From the NCBI RefSeq assembly GCF_001953875.1, contig NZ_MQUR01000001.1, positions 39-64,038 of the forward strand: a DNA stretch of 64,000 bases, read 5' to 3'. Made by a program: the position numbers and the translations under genes. The notes below the pieces were generated by a model that saw only the letters and a list, made by a program, of their open reading frames with translations, was not told where the DNA came from and did no database searches. Of the stretch, positions 41,527-52,064 are shown piece by piece; within the stretch, counting starts at the first letter, position 1, and every line of letters starts with the position of its first letter. This DNA is from Streptomyces amritsarensis (GTDB lineage: Bacteria; Actinomycetota; Actinomycetes; Streptomycetales; Streptomycetaceae).

Positions 41527-41544
41527 CCGCTTACTACTAAGCGG
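41527..41544. promoter_or_regulatory. Inverted repeat upstream of the thioesterase gene
   Basis: CCGCTTA-CTAC-TAAGCGG, a perfect 7-bp inverted repeat, 15 bp before the start codon, where it would overlap the promoter. Resembles operators of TetR-type regulators of acyl-CoA metabolism. Confidence 0.5.
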
Positions 41545-41557
41545 TAGCTTTCTCTTG

Positions 41558-42214
41558 TTACGGCTCTTCGGCCACCGAGGAGCGCCGGTTCCAGGCCAGG
41601 GGCGCCCGCCAGTGGTAGCGCATGGCGAGGAGCCTCAGGACGAAGGTCGTCACGATCGCCAGGCCGGTGGTGACGGCGTTGAGGGAGTCCAGGGCGATGG
41701 AGACGGCGACCATCGCGGCCCCGACGGTGGCGGGCACGGCGTACATCTCGCGGTCGCGCAGCAGCGAGGGCACCTCGTTGACCAGGACGTCGCGCAGTAC
41801 GCCGCCGCCGACGGCCGTGGCCAGGCCCAGGGCGGCGGACGCGGTCAGGCCGAGGCCGTACTCGTAGGCCTTGGTCGTGCCGGTCACGCAGAACAGCGCG
41901 AGGCCGGCGGCGTCGAAGACGTTGATGGCCCGGTTGATCCGCTGGACCTCGGGGTGCAGGAAGAAGACGAACGCGGCGGCGAGGAGCGGGGTGACGAAGA
42001 AGCTGAGCTCGCCGAAGGCGGCCGGCGGGACGGCGCCGATGACCAGGTCGCGGAAGAGGCCGCCACCGAGGGCGGTGACGAGGGCGAGGACGGCGATGCC
42101 GAAGACGTCGAAGTTCTTGCGGACGGCGAGGAGGGCGCCGGAGGTGGCGAAGACGAAGATGCCTGCGAGGTCCAGGGCATGCTGGACCCCCGGCGGGAAG
42201 AGATCGTGGAGCAC
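41558..42214 (-). CDS. TRIC cation channel family protein (UPF0126)
   Basis: Bacterial relative of trimeric intracellular cation channels, 218 residues and about seven helices in the plasma membrane. The duplicated UPF0126 unit is clear: GGGLFRDLVIGAVP in the first half and GGGVLRDVLVNEVP in the second, each with the glycine-rich hinge and the RD motif. Start GTG 42214, with a weak ribosome binding site. It is 46 bp upstream of the thioesterase gene in the same direction; the operator between them may separate the two. Confidence 0.9.
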   Translation of the reverse strand: MLHDLFPPGVQHALDLAGIFVFATSGALLAVRKNFDVFGIAVLALVTALGGGLFRDLVIGAVPPAAFGELSFFVTPLLAAAFVFFLHPEVQRINRAINVFDAAGLALFCVTGTTKAYEYGLGLTASAALGLATAVGGGVLRDVLVNEVPSLLRDREMYAVPATVGAAMVAVSIALDSLNAVTTGLAIVTTFVLRLLAMRYHWRAPLAWNRRSSVAEEP

Positions 42215-42245
42215 GGGGCCATTGTCACCTGCCGCGTCGCCTGCG

Positions 42246-42311
42246 GCGGGCTCGGCGGAATGCGGGGCTCCGCCACCGCGGCCGGGTACGGCTCACCGAC
42301 GCGGGGCTCCG
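42246..42311. repeat. 66-bp direct repeat, copy A
   Basis: First copy of a 66-bp sequence repeated perfectly at 42432-42497. Each copy includes GGCGGA...TCCGCC, able to fold as a hairpin, and the GCGGGGCTCCGCC motif frequent in Streptomyces intergenic regions. Confidence 0.95.
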
Positions 42312-42356
42312 CCCCGAACCCCGCGCCCACGCGCCGGCGGAGCCGGGTTCGGCCGG

Positions 42357-42386
42357 GCGGGCTCGGCGGAGTGCGGGGCTCCGCCG
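42357..42386. repeat. Partial third copy of the intergenic repeat
   Basis: GCGGGCTCGGCGGAGTGCGG and the bases that follow match the first about 30 bases of the 66-bp repeat with one change (A to G), between the two full copies. Confidence 0.85.
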
Positions 42387-42431
42387 CCGGGTGCGGGTAA
42401 CCCCAGCGCCGCCGAGGCCGGGTTCGGCCGG

Positions 42432-42497
42432 GCGGGCTCGGCGGAATGCGGGGCTCCGCCACCGCGGCCGGGTACGGCTCACCGACGCGGGGCTCCG
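42432..42497. repeat. 66-bp direct repeat, copy B
   Basis: Second, identical copy of the 66-bp sequence, 186 bp from the first. Together with the partial copy they fill most of the 358-bp gap (42215-42572) between the TRIC gene and the ABC transporter operon; no gene was seen in it. Confidence 0.95.
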
Positions 42498-42572
42498 GAC
42501 CGAGTCCCGTGCCTCACGCGCCGGCGGGGCCGGGCTGGGCGGGCGGGCCGGGGGGCCCGCCCGCGGCCGGGG

Positions 42573-43675
<1,103 letters not shown>

Positions 43676-43679
<4 letters not shown>

Positions 43680-44796
43680 AGCTTCGGCGCAATCTCTTCG
43701 GTCCAGATCCGGGTCCGCTCCTCCTGCGACATGTGGCAGGCGGACCAGTGGCGGGTGCCGTCCTGCCCGGTGTCGTCCTGCGCCGTGAGCTCGGGGCGCA
43801 CGGTGCGGGTGACGTTGCCCTTGGGCACGTCGGCGTAGGGGCAGCGCGGGTTGAAGGCACAGCCGCTCGGGATGTTGATGAGGCTGGGCGGCGAGCCCTT
43901 GACCGGGATGAGGCGCTCGGTCTGCTCGCGGTCGATGCGCGGCATCGAGCCCAGCAGGCCCCAGGTGTAGGGGTGCCGGGGCTCGTAGAAGACCTTCTCG
44001 GCGGTGCCCCGCTCGACGCAGCGGCCGCCGTACATCACGAGGAGTTCGTCGGCCATCTCGGCGACCACGCCGAGGTCGTGCGTGATCATGATGACCGCTG
44101 AGCCGAACTCCTTCTGCAGGTCCCGGATCAGGTCGAGGATCTGGGCCTGGACGGTGACGTCCAGGGCGGTCGTCGGCTCGTCCGCGATGAGCAGTTCGGG
44201 GTTGTTGACGAGCGCCATCGCGATCATCGCGCGCTGGCGCATGCCGCCGGAGAACTCGTGCGGGTAGCTGTCGAACCGCTTGTGCGGCTCGGGGATGCCG
44301 ACGCGGTCGAGGAGCTCGACGGCCCGCTTGCGGGCGGCCTTCTTGTCGACCTTGTGGTGGACCCGGTACGCCTCGGAGATCTGCTTGCCGACCGTGAAGT
44401 ACGGGTGCATCGCGGACAGCGGGTCCTGGAAGATCATCGCGATCTCCCGGCCGCGCAGCCTGCGCACCTCGTCCTCGTCGGCGGAGAGCAGTTCCTTGCC
44501 GTCGAGCCAGATCTCGCCGGAGATCCGGGCCCGCTGGCGGCCGTACTGGCCCACCCGGTGCAGGCCCATGATGCCCAGCGAGGTGACCGACTTGCCGGAG
44601 CCGGACTCGCCCACGATGCCGAGGGTCCTGCCCTTCTCCAGGGTGAAGGAGAGGCCGTCGACCGACTTGACCAGTCCGTCCTCGGTCGGGAAGTGCACCT
44701 TGAGGTCGCGGACGTCGAGGAAGGCGGTGGAGGACGGCGCCCCGTCGTAGGGCTGGTTGAGCGCTCCGGTCTCTCCGGTCTTGGTCGTCGGGTCGG

Positions 44797-44800
<4 letters not shown>
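43676..44800 (-). CDS. Oligopeptide ABC transporter ATPase (DppD/OppD type)
   Basis: Partner ATPase of the importer, 374 residues. Walker [11 protein letters not shown]-loop [14 protein letters not shown], signature [11 protein letters not shown], Walker [14 protein letters not shown]-loop [11 protein letters not shown], and the C-terminal [12 protein letters not shown]ys motif of peptide-transport ATPases. Its ATG overlaps the permease stop by ATGA, so the proteins are made in a coupled way. Confidence 0.95.
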
Positions 44801-45795
<995 letters not shown>

Positions 45796-45818
45796 TGCGC
45801 TCGGCCTGGCTGTGGCCC

Positions 45819-45847
45819 GGGGGCGCCCTCTTCTGGAGAGCGCCCCC
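45819..45847 (-). other. Intercistronic stem-loop after the binding-protein gene
   Basis: A near-perfect 12-bp hairpin (one mismatch; GGGGGCGC arm, 3-nt loop) between the substrate-binding lipoprotein gene and the permease gene. In transporter operons such hairpins often stabilise the upstream message so the binding protein is made in excess. Confidence 0.6.
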
Positions 45848-45927
45848 AGGCCGCAACCGCGGCCATCACCTGCCCTTCGTGCCTAGCGGGTGTGGCACTG
45901 GAACACTGGAACTGGACTGATGGACCG

Positions 45928-47706
45928 TTACTTCACGACACCGAGGGACGCGTAGTCGTAGCGGCCGTTGTAGGCGTCGGTGGTGTAGGCGTTCGTCAGC
46001 CGGCTGCTGCGCCAGGTGATCGTCTTGTCGTAGACGAAGGGCAGGTAGACCGCGGCCTCGGAGACCTTCTGGTTCATCTGCTTGTAGATGTCGCCGGCCT
46101 TGGTCGGGTCGGTCTCCGCGATGGCCTGGTCGAACAGGCTGTTGATCGCCGGGTCGTTCAGCTCGGAGAAGTTGTTGTTGCCGCTCTGCAGGATGAAGCG
46201 GCCGTCGACCAGCGGCTGCGAGAAGCCCTGTCCGGTCGGGAAGTCGGCGCCCCAGCCCATGATGATGATGCCGTAGCCCTTCTCCTTGACGACCTTCGGC
46301 GAACCGATGATGCCGGAGGTCTGGGCGCCGTCGAACTGGTCGACGTCGGCCTCGATGCCGACCTGCTTCAGGGCGTTCTGGAGCGAGACGGCCGTGGCGA
46401 CCTCGACCGGCTTGTTGTTGCGGACGGCGATGGTGGTCTTGAAGCCGGTCTCCTTGCCGCAGGCCTTGAGGGCCTCCTTGGCCTTCTCGAGGTTCGGCTT
46501 GCCGTCGTTCTTCAGGACCTCGTACGGGTCGTACTTGGCGTCCGAGCCCTTGATGCCCAGCGGCAGCATGTTCGGGGCGATGTCGCCACCGGCCTGCGGG
46601 CCGCCGCGGGCGGTCTGCAGCGACTTCTTGTCGGCGGCGTAGATGACGGCCTTGCGGCACTCGATGTTGTCGAACGGCGCGACGGTCTGCGGCATGACCG
46701 CGTACCGGATGAAGCCGGTCTGGCCGTTGTCGAGGTTGCCCTTGTGGTCCTTCAGCGCGGTGGCGCGGGCCGCCTGGCCGATGCCGGTCGCGTTGATGTC
46801 GAGGTCGAACTCGCCGTTCATCAGGCGCTTGTCCATGTCGTCCGCGTTCGCCATGAACGTGACCGAGATGGTGTCCGGGAGCGCCTTGCGGATGGTGTCC
46901 GACTCGGGCTTGTAGTTCTCGTTGCGCGAGAGCTTCATGCTCTTGTTCGGCTCGTACGAGTCGATCTTGTACGGGCCGTTCGAGAAGGGCTTCAGGCCGT
47001 ACTTGGCGGCCGTGTCCTTGTCCTGCTTGACCGGGCTCGCCGCGGGCATCGCCAGCATCTGCTCGAAGTCGCCGTTGGGCGTCGGGAGCTTGAAGATGAT
47101 GGTCTTCGCGTCCGGGGTCTCGATCGCCTTCAGGCCGAGCTTGTCCGGAGCGGTGTCCTTGTACGGGCCGGGGTACTCGGCCTTCGGGTCGAGGACCTGC
47201 TGGAGGTAGACCGGACCGCCGGAGATGACGTCCTGCGCCCAGGTGCGCTCGATGCCGTACTTGACGTCCTGGGCGGTGACGGGCGAACCGTCCTCCCAGG
47301 TCACGTTGTCCTTGAGGGTGTACTTGTAGGTCTTGCCGCCGTCGCTGATCTCGGCCTTGGCGGTGGCGAGGTCCGGGACGAGCTCGGTGCTCTCCTTGCC
47401 GGGGCCCGGCTTGAAGCTGATCAGCTGGCGCGTGTAGTAGCGGGAGAAGTCCCACATGAAGCCGTAGTAGCCGCGCTGCGGGTCCCACGAGTCGGCGTCC
47501 TGGGTACCGACGAACTTCAGCTCGCCGCCCTTCTTGTCCGACGCGTTGGCGACCTTGTCGATGCCCGCGTTGAAGCCGCTGCCGGAGGCGGCGGCCTTGT
47601 CGTCCTTCTTCTCGGCCCCGCCACAGGCGGTCGCGGTGAGCATGGCCGCGAGCACGACGGCCGTGCCGGCGGCAAGTCTGCGCTTCGACGTGCGATGGGT
47701 AGTCAC
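45928..47706 (-). CDS. Oligopeptide-binding lipoprotein (SBP family 5)
   Basis: Extracellular solute-binding lipoprotein that delivers peptides to the importer. The 592-residue protein has a lipoprotein signal with lipobox LTATAC (Cys28), then the family-5 fold: ELVPDLATAKAEISDGGKTY, the LKDNVTWEDGSPVTAQDVKY signature, and a C-terminal lobe with GWGADFPTGQGF. GTG start 47706. I recall it as the counterpart of S. coelicolor SCO5477, related to but distinct from BldKB. It is unusual that it sits second in the operon, between the two permease genes. Confidence 0.94.
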   Translation of the reverse strand: MTTHRTSKRRLAAGTAVVLAAMLTATACGGAEKKDDKAAASGSGFNAGIDKVANASDKKGGELKFVGTQDADSWDPQRGYYGFMWDFSRYYTRQLISFKPGPGKESTELVPDLATAKAEISDGGKTYKYTLKDNVTWEDGSPVTAQDVKYGIERTWAQDVISGGPVYLQQVLDPKAEYPGPYKDTAPDKLGLKAIETPDAKTIIFKLPTPNGDFEQMLAMPAASPVKQDKDTAAKYGLKPFSNGPYKIDSYEPNKSMKLSRNENYKPESDTIRKALPDTISVTFMANADDMDKRLMNGEFDLDINATGIGQAARATALKDHKGNLDNGQTGFIRYAVMPQTVAPFDNIECRKAVIYAADKKSLQTARGGPQAGGDIAPNMLPLGIKGSDAKYDPYEVLKNDGKPNLEKAKEALKACGKETGFKTTIAVRNNKPVEVATAVSLQNALKQVGIEADVDQFDGAQTSGIIGSPKVVKEKGYGIIIMGWGADFPTGQGFSQPLVDGRFILQSGNNNFSELNDPAINSLFDQAIAETDPTKAGDIYKQMNQKVSEAAVYLPFVYDKTITWRSSRLTNAYTTDAYNGRYDYASLGVVK

Positions 47707-47780
47707 GATGCTCGCAACCCTCCGTTGTAGTTCCGGTGTACGTACGGCACGAGGCCGGTTCCTGGTTTGCCCTGCGGTGG

Positions 47781-48776
47781 CTAGCGGGAGCCCTTCGGGT
47801 CGAGGGCGTCACGGACGCCGTCGCCGAAGAGGTTGAAGGCCAGCACGGTGATGAAGATCGCTACGCCGGGGAAGATCATGAAGAGCGGATCGTCCTCGTA
47901 GGTCCGCACGGCCGTGGCGAGGGTCTCCCCCCAGGACGGCGTGGGCGGCTTGACGCCGACTCCGAGGAAGCTCAGCGCCGCCTCGGTCAGCACGTTGGTG
48001 GGGATCATCAGCGTCGCGTAGACCGTGATGGGCGCCACCAGGTTCGGGAGCAGTTCGCGGAAGAGGATGTAGAAGCGGCCCGCGCCGAGGCTGCGCGCGG
48101 CCTCGACGTACTCGCGCTCGCGCAGCGAGAGGGTCTGGCCCCGGACGATGCGGCCGATGTACGGCCAGCCGAAGAAGCCGATCACCAGCACCAGTACGGC
48201 GATGCGCAGGCCCGAGCCCTCGAAACCCCAGAGCTTGTTCGGGATGACCGAGATCAGCGCGATGATGAAGAGCAGCTGCGGGAAGGCCAGCAGCAGGTCC
48301 ATGACCCGGCTGATGGCGGCGTCGACCCAGCCGCCGAAGTAGCCGGCGACGATGCCGAAGACGGTGCCCAGCGAGACCGCCACGAAGGCGGACAGGAAGG
48401 CCACCAGCAGCGAGATCCGGGCGCCGTAGACGATGCGGCTGAAGACGTCGCGGCCGTTGACCGGCTCGACGCCGAGCAGGAAGTCGCTGCTCATGCCGCC
48501 CCAGTCGCCGAGCGGGAGGCCCAGCAGCGGGTCGAGCAGGTCCTCGTGCAGTTCCTCCGGCGGATGTCCGAAGGCCTTGACGATCAGCGGCGCGAAGATC
48601 GCGACGAGGATCAGCAGGATCACGATGATGCCGCCGGCCAGCGCGACCTTGTCGCGCTTGAGGCGCAGCCAGGCGATCTGCCACGGCGAGCGCCCCTCGA
48701 TCGCCTTCTGCGGAACGTCGGGGGCGGCCACGGCCGCGGGCTCGGCCGCGCTGGTGTCGTGCAGTGGTGCCGTCAT
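47781..48776 (-). CDS. Oligopeptide ABC transporter permease (DppC/OppC type)
   Basis: Second-type permease, 331 residues. Hydrophilic N-terminus, then ALAGGIIVILLILVAIFAPL, periplasmic loop, and five further helices, with the EAA loop REREYVEAARSLGAG. DPLLGLP and the LLGVEPVNGRDVFSRIVYGA stretch (as in DppC proteins) are present. Start ATG 48776 with GAGGGG upstream. First gene of a five-gene operon in the order permease C, binding protein, permease B, ATPase D, ATPase F. Confidence 0.93.
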   Translation of the reverse strand: MTAPLHDTSAAEPAAVAAPDVPQKAIEGRSPWQIAWLRLKRDKVALAGGIIVILLILVAIFAPLIVKAFGHPPEELHEDLLDPLLGLPLGDWGGMSSDFLLGVEPVNGRDVFSRIVYGARISLLVAFLSAFVAVSLGTVFGIVAGYFGGWVDAAISRVMDLLLAFPQLLFIIALISVIPNKLWGFEGSGLRIAVLVLVIGFFGWPYIGRIVRGQTLSLREREYVEAARSLGAGRFYILFRELLPNLVAPITVYATLMIPTNVLTEAALSFLGVGVKPPTPSWGETLATAVRTYEDDPLFMIFPGVAIFITVLAFNLFGDGVRDALDPKGSR

Positions 48777-49131
48777 CGTGGTGGGGACCCCTCTCGGCCG
48801 ACGGTGGCCGGCCCATGCCCGCCGCTGTGGCGGCTTGGTTCAATCGGCGTCGCTGGTTGTGCGATTGGCGAGAAATGTGCCGGAAGTGCACGTGAAGAGC
48901 CGGTGTTTGTGAGATGGACCGGCCTTCGGTGGGGGGAGTCTTCAACGCGCTCTCAATCGCCCGCCAGACCCCCCGGGGATGTGATGCGCAACCGTGATCT
49001 GCGCCTACACCTTCCGCTATCCGAACCGCCAGACCTGTTGAGCGGTGAAACACCGCCCGTTCGGCGCGGAACGGACATCCGGCCCAACTGCCCTTTCGGG
49101 CACGGATCCTGGGTCTATTCAGCGGATATGC
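48777..49131. other. 355-bp leader region of the oligopeptide operon
   Basis: No gene seen on either strand. It contains small perfect hairpins: GCGGTG-AAA-CACCGC (49042-49056) and CCGTTC-GGCGCG-GAACGG just after it. The operon promoter should lie here but no clear -10/-35 pair was identified. Confidence 0.5.
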
Positions 49132-49166
49132 CGAAGGCCGCACCGATGCGACCGGTGCGGCCTTCG
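49132..49166 (-). terminator. Strong terminator after the SseB-like pair
   Basis: Perfect 14-bp stem (CGAAGGCCGCACCG / CGGTGCGGCCTTCG, 7-nt loop), 74 bp beyond the stop of the SseB-like gene. No U-tract. It insulates that pair from the oligopeptide operon. Confidence 0.8.
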
Positions 49167-49239
49167 AGACGGATGTCTCACTATGCGGGAGTGGTGCCGG
49201 AAGTCGCCGCAGGTCGGCGGGGCGTCCGTGCGCGCCGGA

Positions 49240-49980
49240 TCAGTACGCCGGCGCCTGGCCCTCGCGGTCGTAGAAGGGGCGCGTCTGCGCCCGCAGCCAC
49301 ATGGCCACGGGATCGTGCTCGTCCGCCAGCGCGACGGTGCACACCGGGACGCCCTCGGGGACCGCCCCGACCGACTGGCGCATCATCTCCCGTACGGACT
49401 CCAGCGCGGGCCCGGAGGCGTCGTACAGGTCGAGCCCGACCGCGAGGTACGGCGACCCGAGGGCCGGCTGCACCCAGGCGCGGCGCAGCGAGCGCACAGC
49501 CGGTGTGCGGTGCGCGTGCTGGGTCAGCAGCCCGTAGAACTGCGGGAGCTCGATGCTCGGCTCGGACAGCCGCAGCGGGCCCGCCGGCATCCGGTCCAGG
49601 CCGGTCGCGATGCGCCGCAGGTCCGCCCACGGGACGCCGAGGCCGCCGCCCTGGGCGTGCGGGTTGAGCCACAGGCCCCACCGGTCCGGGTAGAGGGCCC
49701 GGGCGATGTCCCGGCCGGTGACCACCTCGTAGCCGCGGTTCCAGCCGCTCGCGGCCAGCTCCTGGGGGGAGGTGACGCAGGGCGCGTAGCCGAGCCCCTC
49801 GACCTCCATCCCGCCGTACTGGGCGTCCGGGGACCCCGGCTGCCCCTGCCACAGCAGCATCCACAGCCGGCCCTCGGACAGGGCGTGCAGCAGTGACTCG
49901 TAGCTCTCGTAGCGCCCGGGGGTCACCTGGCGCATCATGTGCTCGACCTGCCCGGCCGCGGCCGTGCCTGACGCACTCAC
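49240..49980 (-). CDS. SseB-like protein (enhanced serine sensitivity), copy 1
   Basis: Member of the SseB family, named after an E. coli gene that changes serine sensitivity when overexpressed; the biochemical role is unknown. 246 residues, cytoplasmic, with ESYESLLHALSEGRLWMLLWQG at the N-terminus and a C-terminal SseB_C-like domain ending DPVAMWLRAQTRPFYDRE. The GTG at 49980 is preferred because AGAGGGG lies about six bases upstream; the longer frame to 50013 has none. The next gene upstream is a paralogue with the same C-terminal signature (RPFY). Confidence 0.83.
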   Translation of the reverse strand: MSASGTAAAGQVEHMMRQVTPGRYESYESLLHALSEGRLWMLLWQGQPGSPDAQYGGMEVEGLGYAPCVTSPQELAASGWNRGYEVVTGRDIARALYPDRWGLWLNPHAQGGGLGVPWADLRRIATGLDRMPAGPLRLSEPSIELPQFYGLLTQHAHRTPAVRSLRRAWVQPALGSPYLAVGLDLYDASGPALESVREMMRQSVGAVPEGVPVCTVALADEHDPVAMWLRAQTRPFYDREGQAPAY

Positions 49981-50075
49981 CCGGTACCCCTCTTCGTCCG
50001 CCCGTCGCTCCACGCGTGCCTCACCCGGTCGGCGCTCATGCGTGCGGCCGGGAGATGTAACCAGCTTAAGCGGCC

Positions 50076-50810
50076 CTACGGCAGGTAGAAGGGGCGTACG
50101 CGCTCACGAATCCAGTCCGTGACCGGGTCCTGGGCCGCGTCCAGGAGGATCAACTGCACCGGCCACGGCGCCGGCACGCGCGCCAGGGCCCGTCCGAGCG
50201 CCTCCATCGGCGCCTCCCGCATCTGCGGCTCCCACCCCGCCAGGCGGACCCCGATGAACAGTTGCGGGGCCCCTCCCTCGACGCTGGCGAGGCAGCGGTG
50301 GGCCGCGGCGACCACGCCGGTGGCGCGGAACTCCTCGCCGGCGGCGGCCAGGAAGTCCACCGGGTCCTCCTGCCAGTCGGGCTCGAAGAGCCGCACGCGG
50401 CCGCCGGCGGCGGGTCCGTCGAGCGGGCTGCGGCCGGCGCGGCAGAGCTCCGCGACGGCGGGCGGGGGCAGCGGTACGCCGACGGCGCCCTCCGGATTGA
50501 CCGCGATGCCCAGCTGCGGGGGCAGGCCCCGGGCGAACTCGACCGCCGGGGCCACCGCGAAGTCCATGCCGGGGCCGACACAGGCGAGGAACTGGGCCTC
50601 GGAGCTGTAGACCGGGACGTACGCCGCGCCGCCGATGTCCATGGTGGGCAGGTCCAGGCCGGCCGTGTCGGGGCCGCCGCCGCCCGGCAGGGGCACCCAC
50701 ACCTGGCTGCGCCCCAGCACCTCCAGGATCCGGCCGCCGGCGTCCGGCTGCCCGAGCGCCGCCCCGAGCACCTGCTCCAGCTCATTCCCCGGCCAGCCGC
50801 TGCCCTGCAT
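50076..50810 (-). CDS. SseB-like protein, copy 2
   Basis: 244-residue paralogue of the adjacent gene, with ELEQVLGAALGQPDAGGRIL and SQVWVPLPGG at the N-terminus (the SseB_N pattern), YVPVYSSEAQFLACVGPGMDF in the middle and the terminal DPVTDWIRERVRPFYLP that mirrors copy 1. Start ATG 50810, 95 bp before copy 1. The pair lies about 1.2 kb from the serine/glycine operon, a suggestive setting for a family linked to serine tolerance. Confidence 0.85.
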   Translation of the reverse strand: MQGSGWPGNELEQVLGAALGQPDAGGRILEVLGRSQVWVPLPGGGGPDTAGLDLPTMDIGGAAYVPVYSSEAQFLACVGPGMDFAVAPAVEFARGLPPQLGIAVNPEGAVGVPLPPPAVAELCRAGRSPLDGPAAGGRVRLFEPDWQEDPVDFLAAAGEEFRATGVVAAAHRCLASVEGGAPQLFIGVRLAGWEPQMREAPMEALGRALARVPAPWPVQLILLDAAQDPVTDWIRERVRPFYLP

Positions 50811-50924
50811 CTGCCCCTGCCCCTGTCTGGTCGCGCGCGTACGGTCCCGCGCGTGTCGCCCCGCAGGGTACCGGCCCCCGGGCGGGCGCCGCCGCGGGGG
50901 ACCCGGGTGCGGGCGGTCCGGCGG

Positions 50925-51602
50925 TCAGGGGTGGAAGCCGATCCCCGTCACCGCGGCGGCCGAGCGGCGGTCCAGGAGGGTCGCGGAGGCGCACCCGGCG
51001 GGCGGGCGGCCCTCCTCGGCGTCGCGCAGCAGGCGGCCCACGGCCCCGCGGTGGCGGGCGAAGGCGTAGGCGGACACCCCGCGGCCCCGAGCGGCCTGCC
51101 CGGAGAGTGCCTCCTCGGGGCTGCTGTCGAGGAGGACGAGGTGCAGCGCCCGGCCCCGCCGGCGCGCGGCCGCGGCGAGCAGGCCGCGCACCCAGCTCTG
51201 GGTGCCGCAGTCGTGGACGACCACGGAGGCGCCGGAGCGCAGGATCCGGTACAGCCCCCAGTAGTGCGCGGCGCGGACCAGCGGGCGGTAGACGGCGTAG
51301 GGAAGCCGGGCGGGCATCCGGCGCTCCCAGCGCTCGCGGGTGTCCTGGGAGTCGACGGCCCCGCCCTCCGGCGCGGCCCGCTTGATCAGCGTGCTCTTGC
51401 CGCCGCCGGGGAGGCCCGAGACCACGACGATGTCGCCCTCGGCGAAGCCGAGTCGCCGGGGTGCGGGCAGCGCCGGGCCGCGCAGGTCGCGTACGAGGCC
51501 GAGGCCGCCGTCGGCCGCCCTCCGGCGATCGCGCGCGCCGCGCCGCTGACCCGGCACCGCCTCCACGGTTCCCGTCGTCGTCACCACTCCGAATCTCCGC
51601 AC
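50925..51602 (-). CDS. P-loop AAA/kinase-like ATP-binding protein
   Basis: 225-residue protein with a Walker A motif GLPGGGKST at residues 63-71 and a nucleoside-kinase-like fold; VVVHDCGTQSW and LHLVLLDSS may be later core strands. The family resembles small P-loop kinases or phosphotransferases that act on tRNA or small molecules; the exact substrate cannot be told. Start GTG 51602 with GGAGG eight bases upstream. Divergent from the glycine riboswitch and gcvT. Confidence 0.8.
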   Translation of the reverse strand: MRRFGVVTTTGTVEAVPGQRRGARDRRRAADGGLGLVRDLRGPALPAPRRLGFAEGDIVVVSGLPGGGKSTLIKRAAPEGGAVDSQDTRERWERRMPARLPYAVYRPLVRAAHYWGLYRILRSGASVVVHDCGTQSWVRGLLAAAARRRGRALHLVLLDSSPEEALSGQAARGRGVSAYAFARHRGAVGRLLRDAEEGRPPAGCASATLLDRRSAAAVTGIGFHP

Positions 51603-51790
51603 AGTGTTCGCCTCCCCCGAATCGGGTCACCGGGACCCTTGCCCCCTGAGTGTAAAGAGACGGTAATCGGCATGTCCGGTTCCGTTCCGCCCGCTCGGAT
51701 GGGCGTACGAACTTTCGGACCCCGACCCCCGATCTCGGGCATGGCGTGCAATGATGTGCGCCATCTGGACCAACTGCATACCGGCCGCTT

Positions 51791-52016
51791 GAATCCGCGC
51801 GGGAGAGTCCCGGCACGCCGCAAGGCCGTGCGCGGGCGCCGAAGGAGCAAGAACCTCCCTTGAATCTCTCAGGCCCCGTACCGCGTGGATGAGGCAGATC
51901 TGAAAAGCGAGCTGTTCGGCAGCTCCACCCAAGGTGCAAGTCGGGGAGACCGGCGATCGGACGATCGGCGGAACTCTCGGCGAACCTCTCAGGTTCCGAT
52001 GACAGATGGGGAGGAA
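51791..52016 (+). ncRNA. Tandem glycine riboswitch
   Basis: Two glycine aptamers in series upstream of gcvT. Aptamer I (about 51791-51890) shows GGGAGAG, GCGCCGAAGGAGCAAG and CTCTCAGG. Aptamer II (about 51935-52016) repeats the pattern with GGGGAGACC, then CCTCTCAGG and GACAGATGGGG. The paired aptamers bind glycine, and the tandem arrangement matches well-known gcvT riboswitches. Downstream lie a GAGGA-ACG-TCCTC stem (52011-52023) and the gcvT ribosome binding site, so it probably works as a glycine-activated switch. The 193 bp before it, from 51603, hold no gene that I can support. Confidence 0.93.
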
Positions 52017-52064
52017 CGTCCTCGTCATGTCATGTCGATGCCCTGGGACCCGGGAGCCACACCC

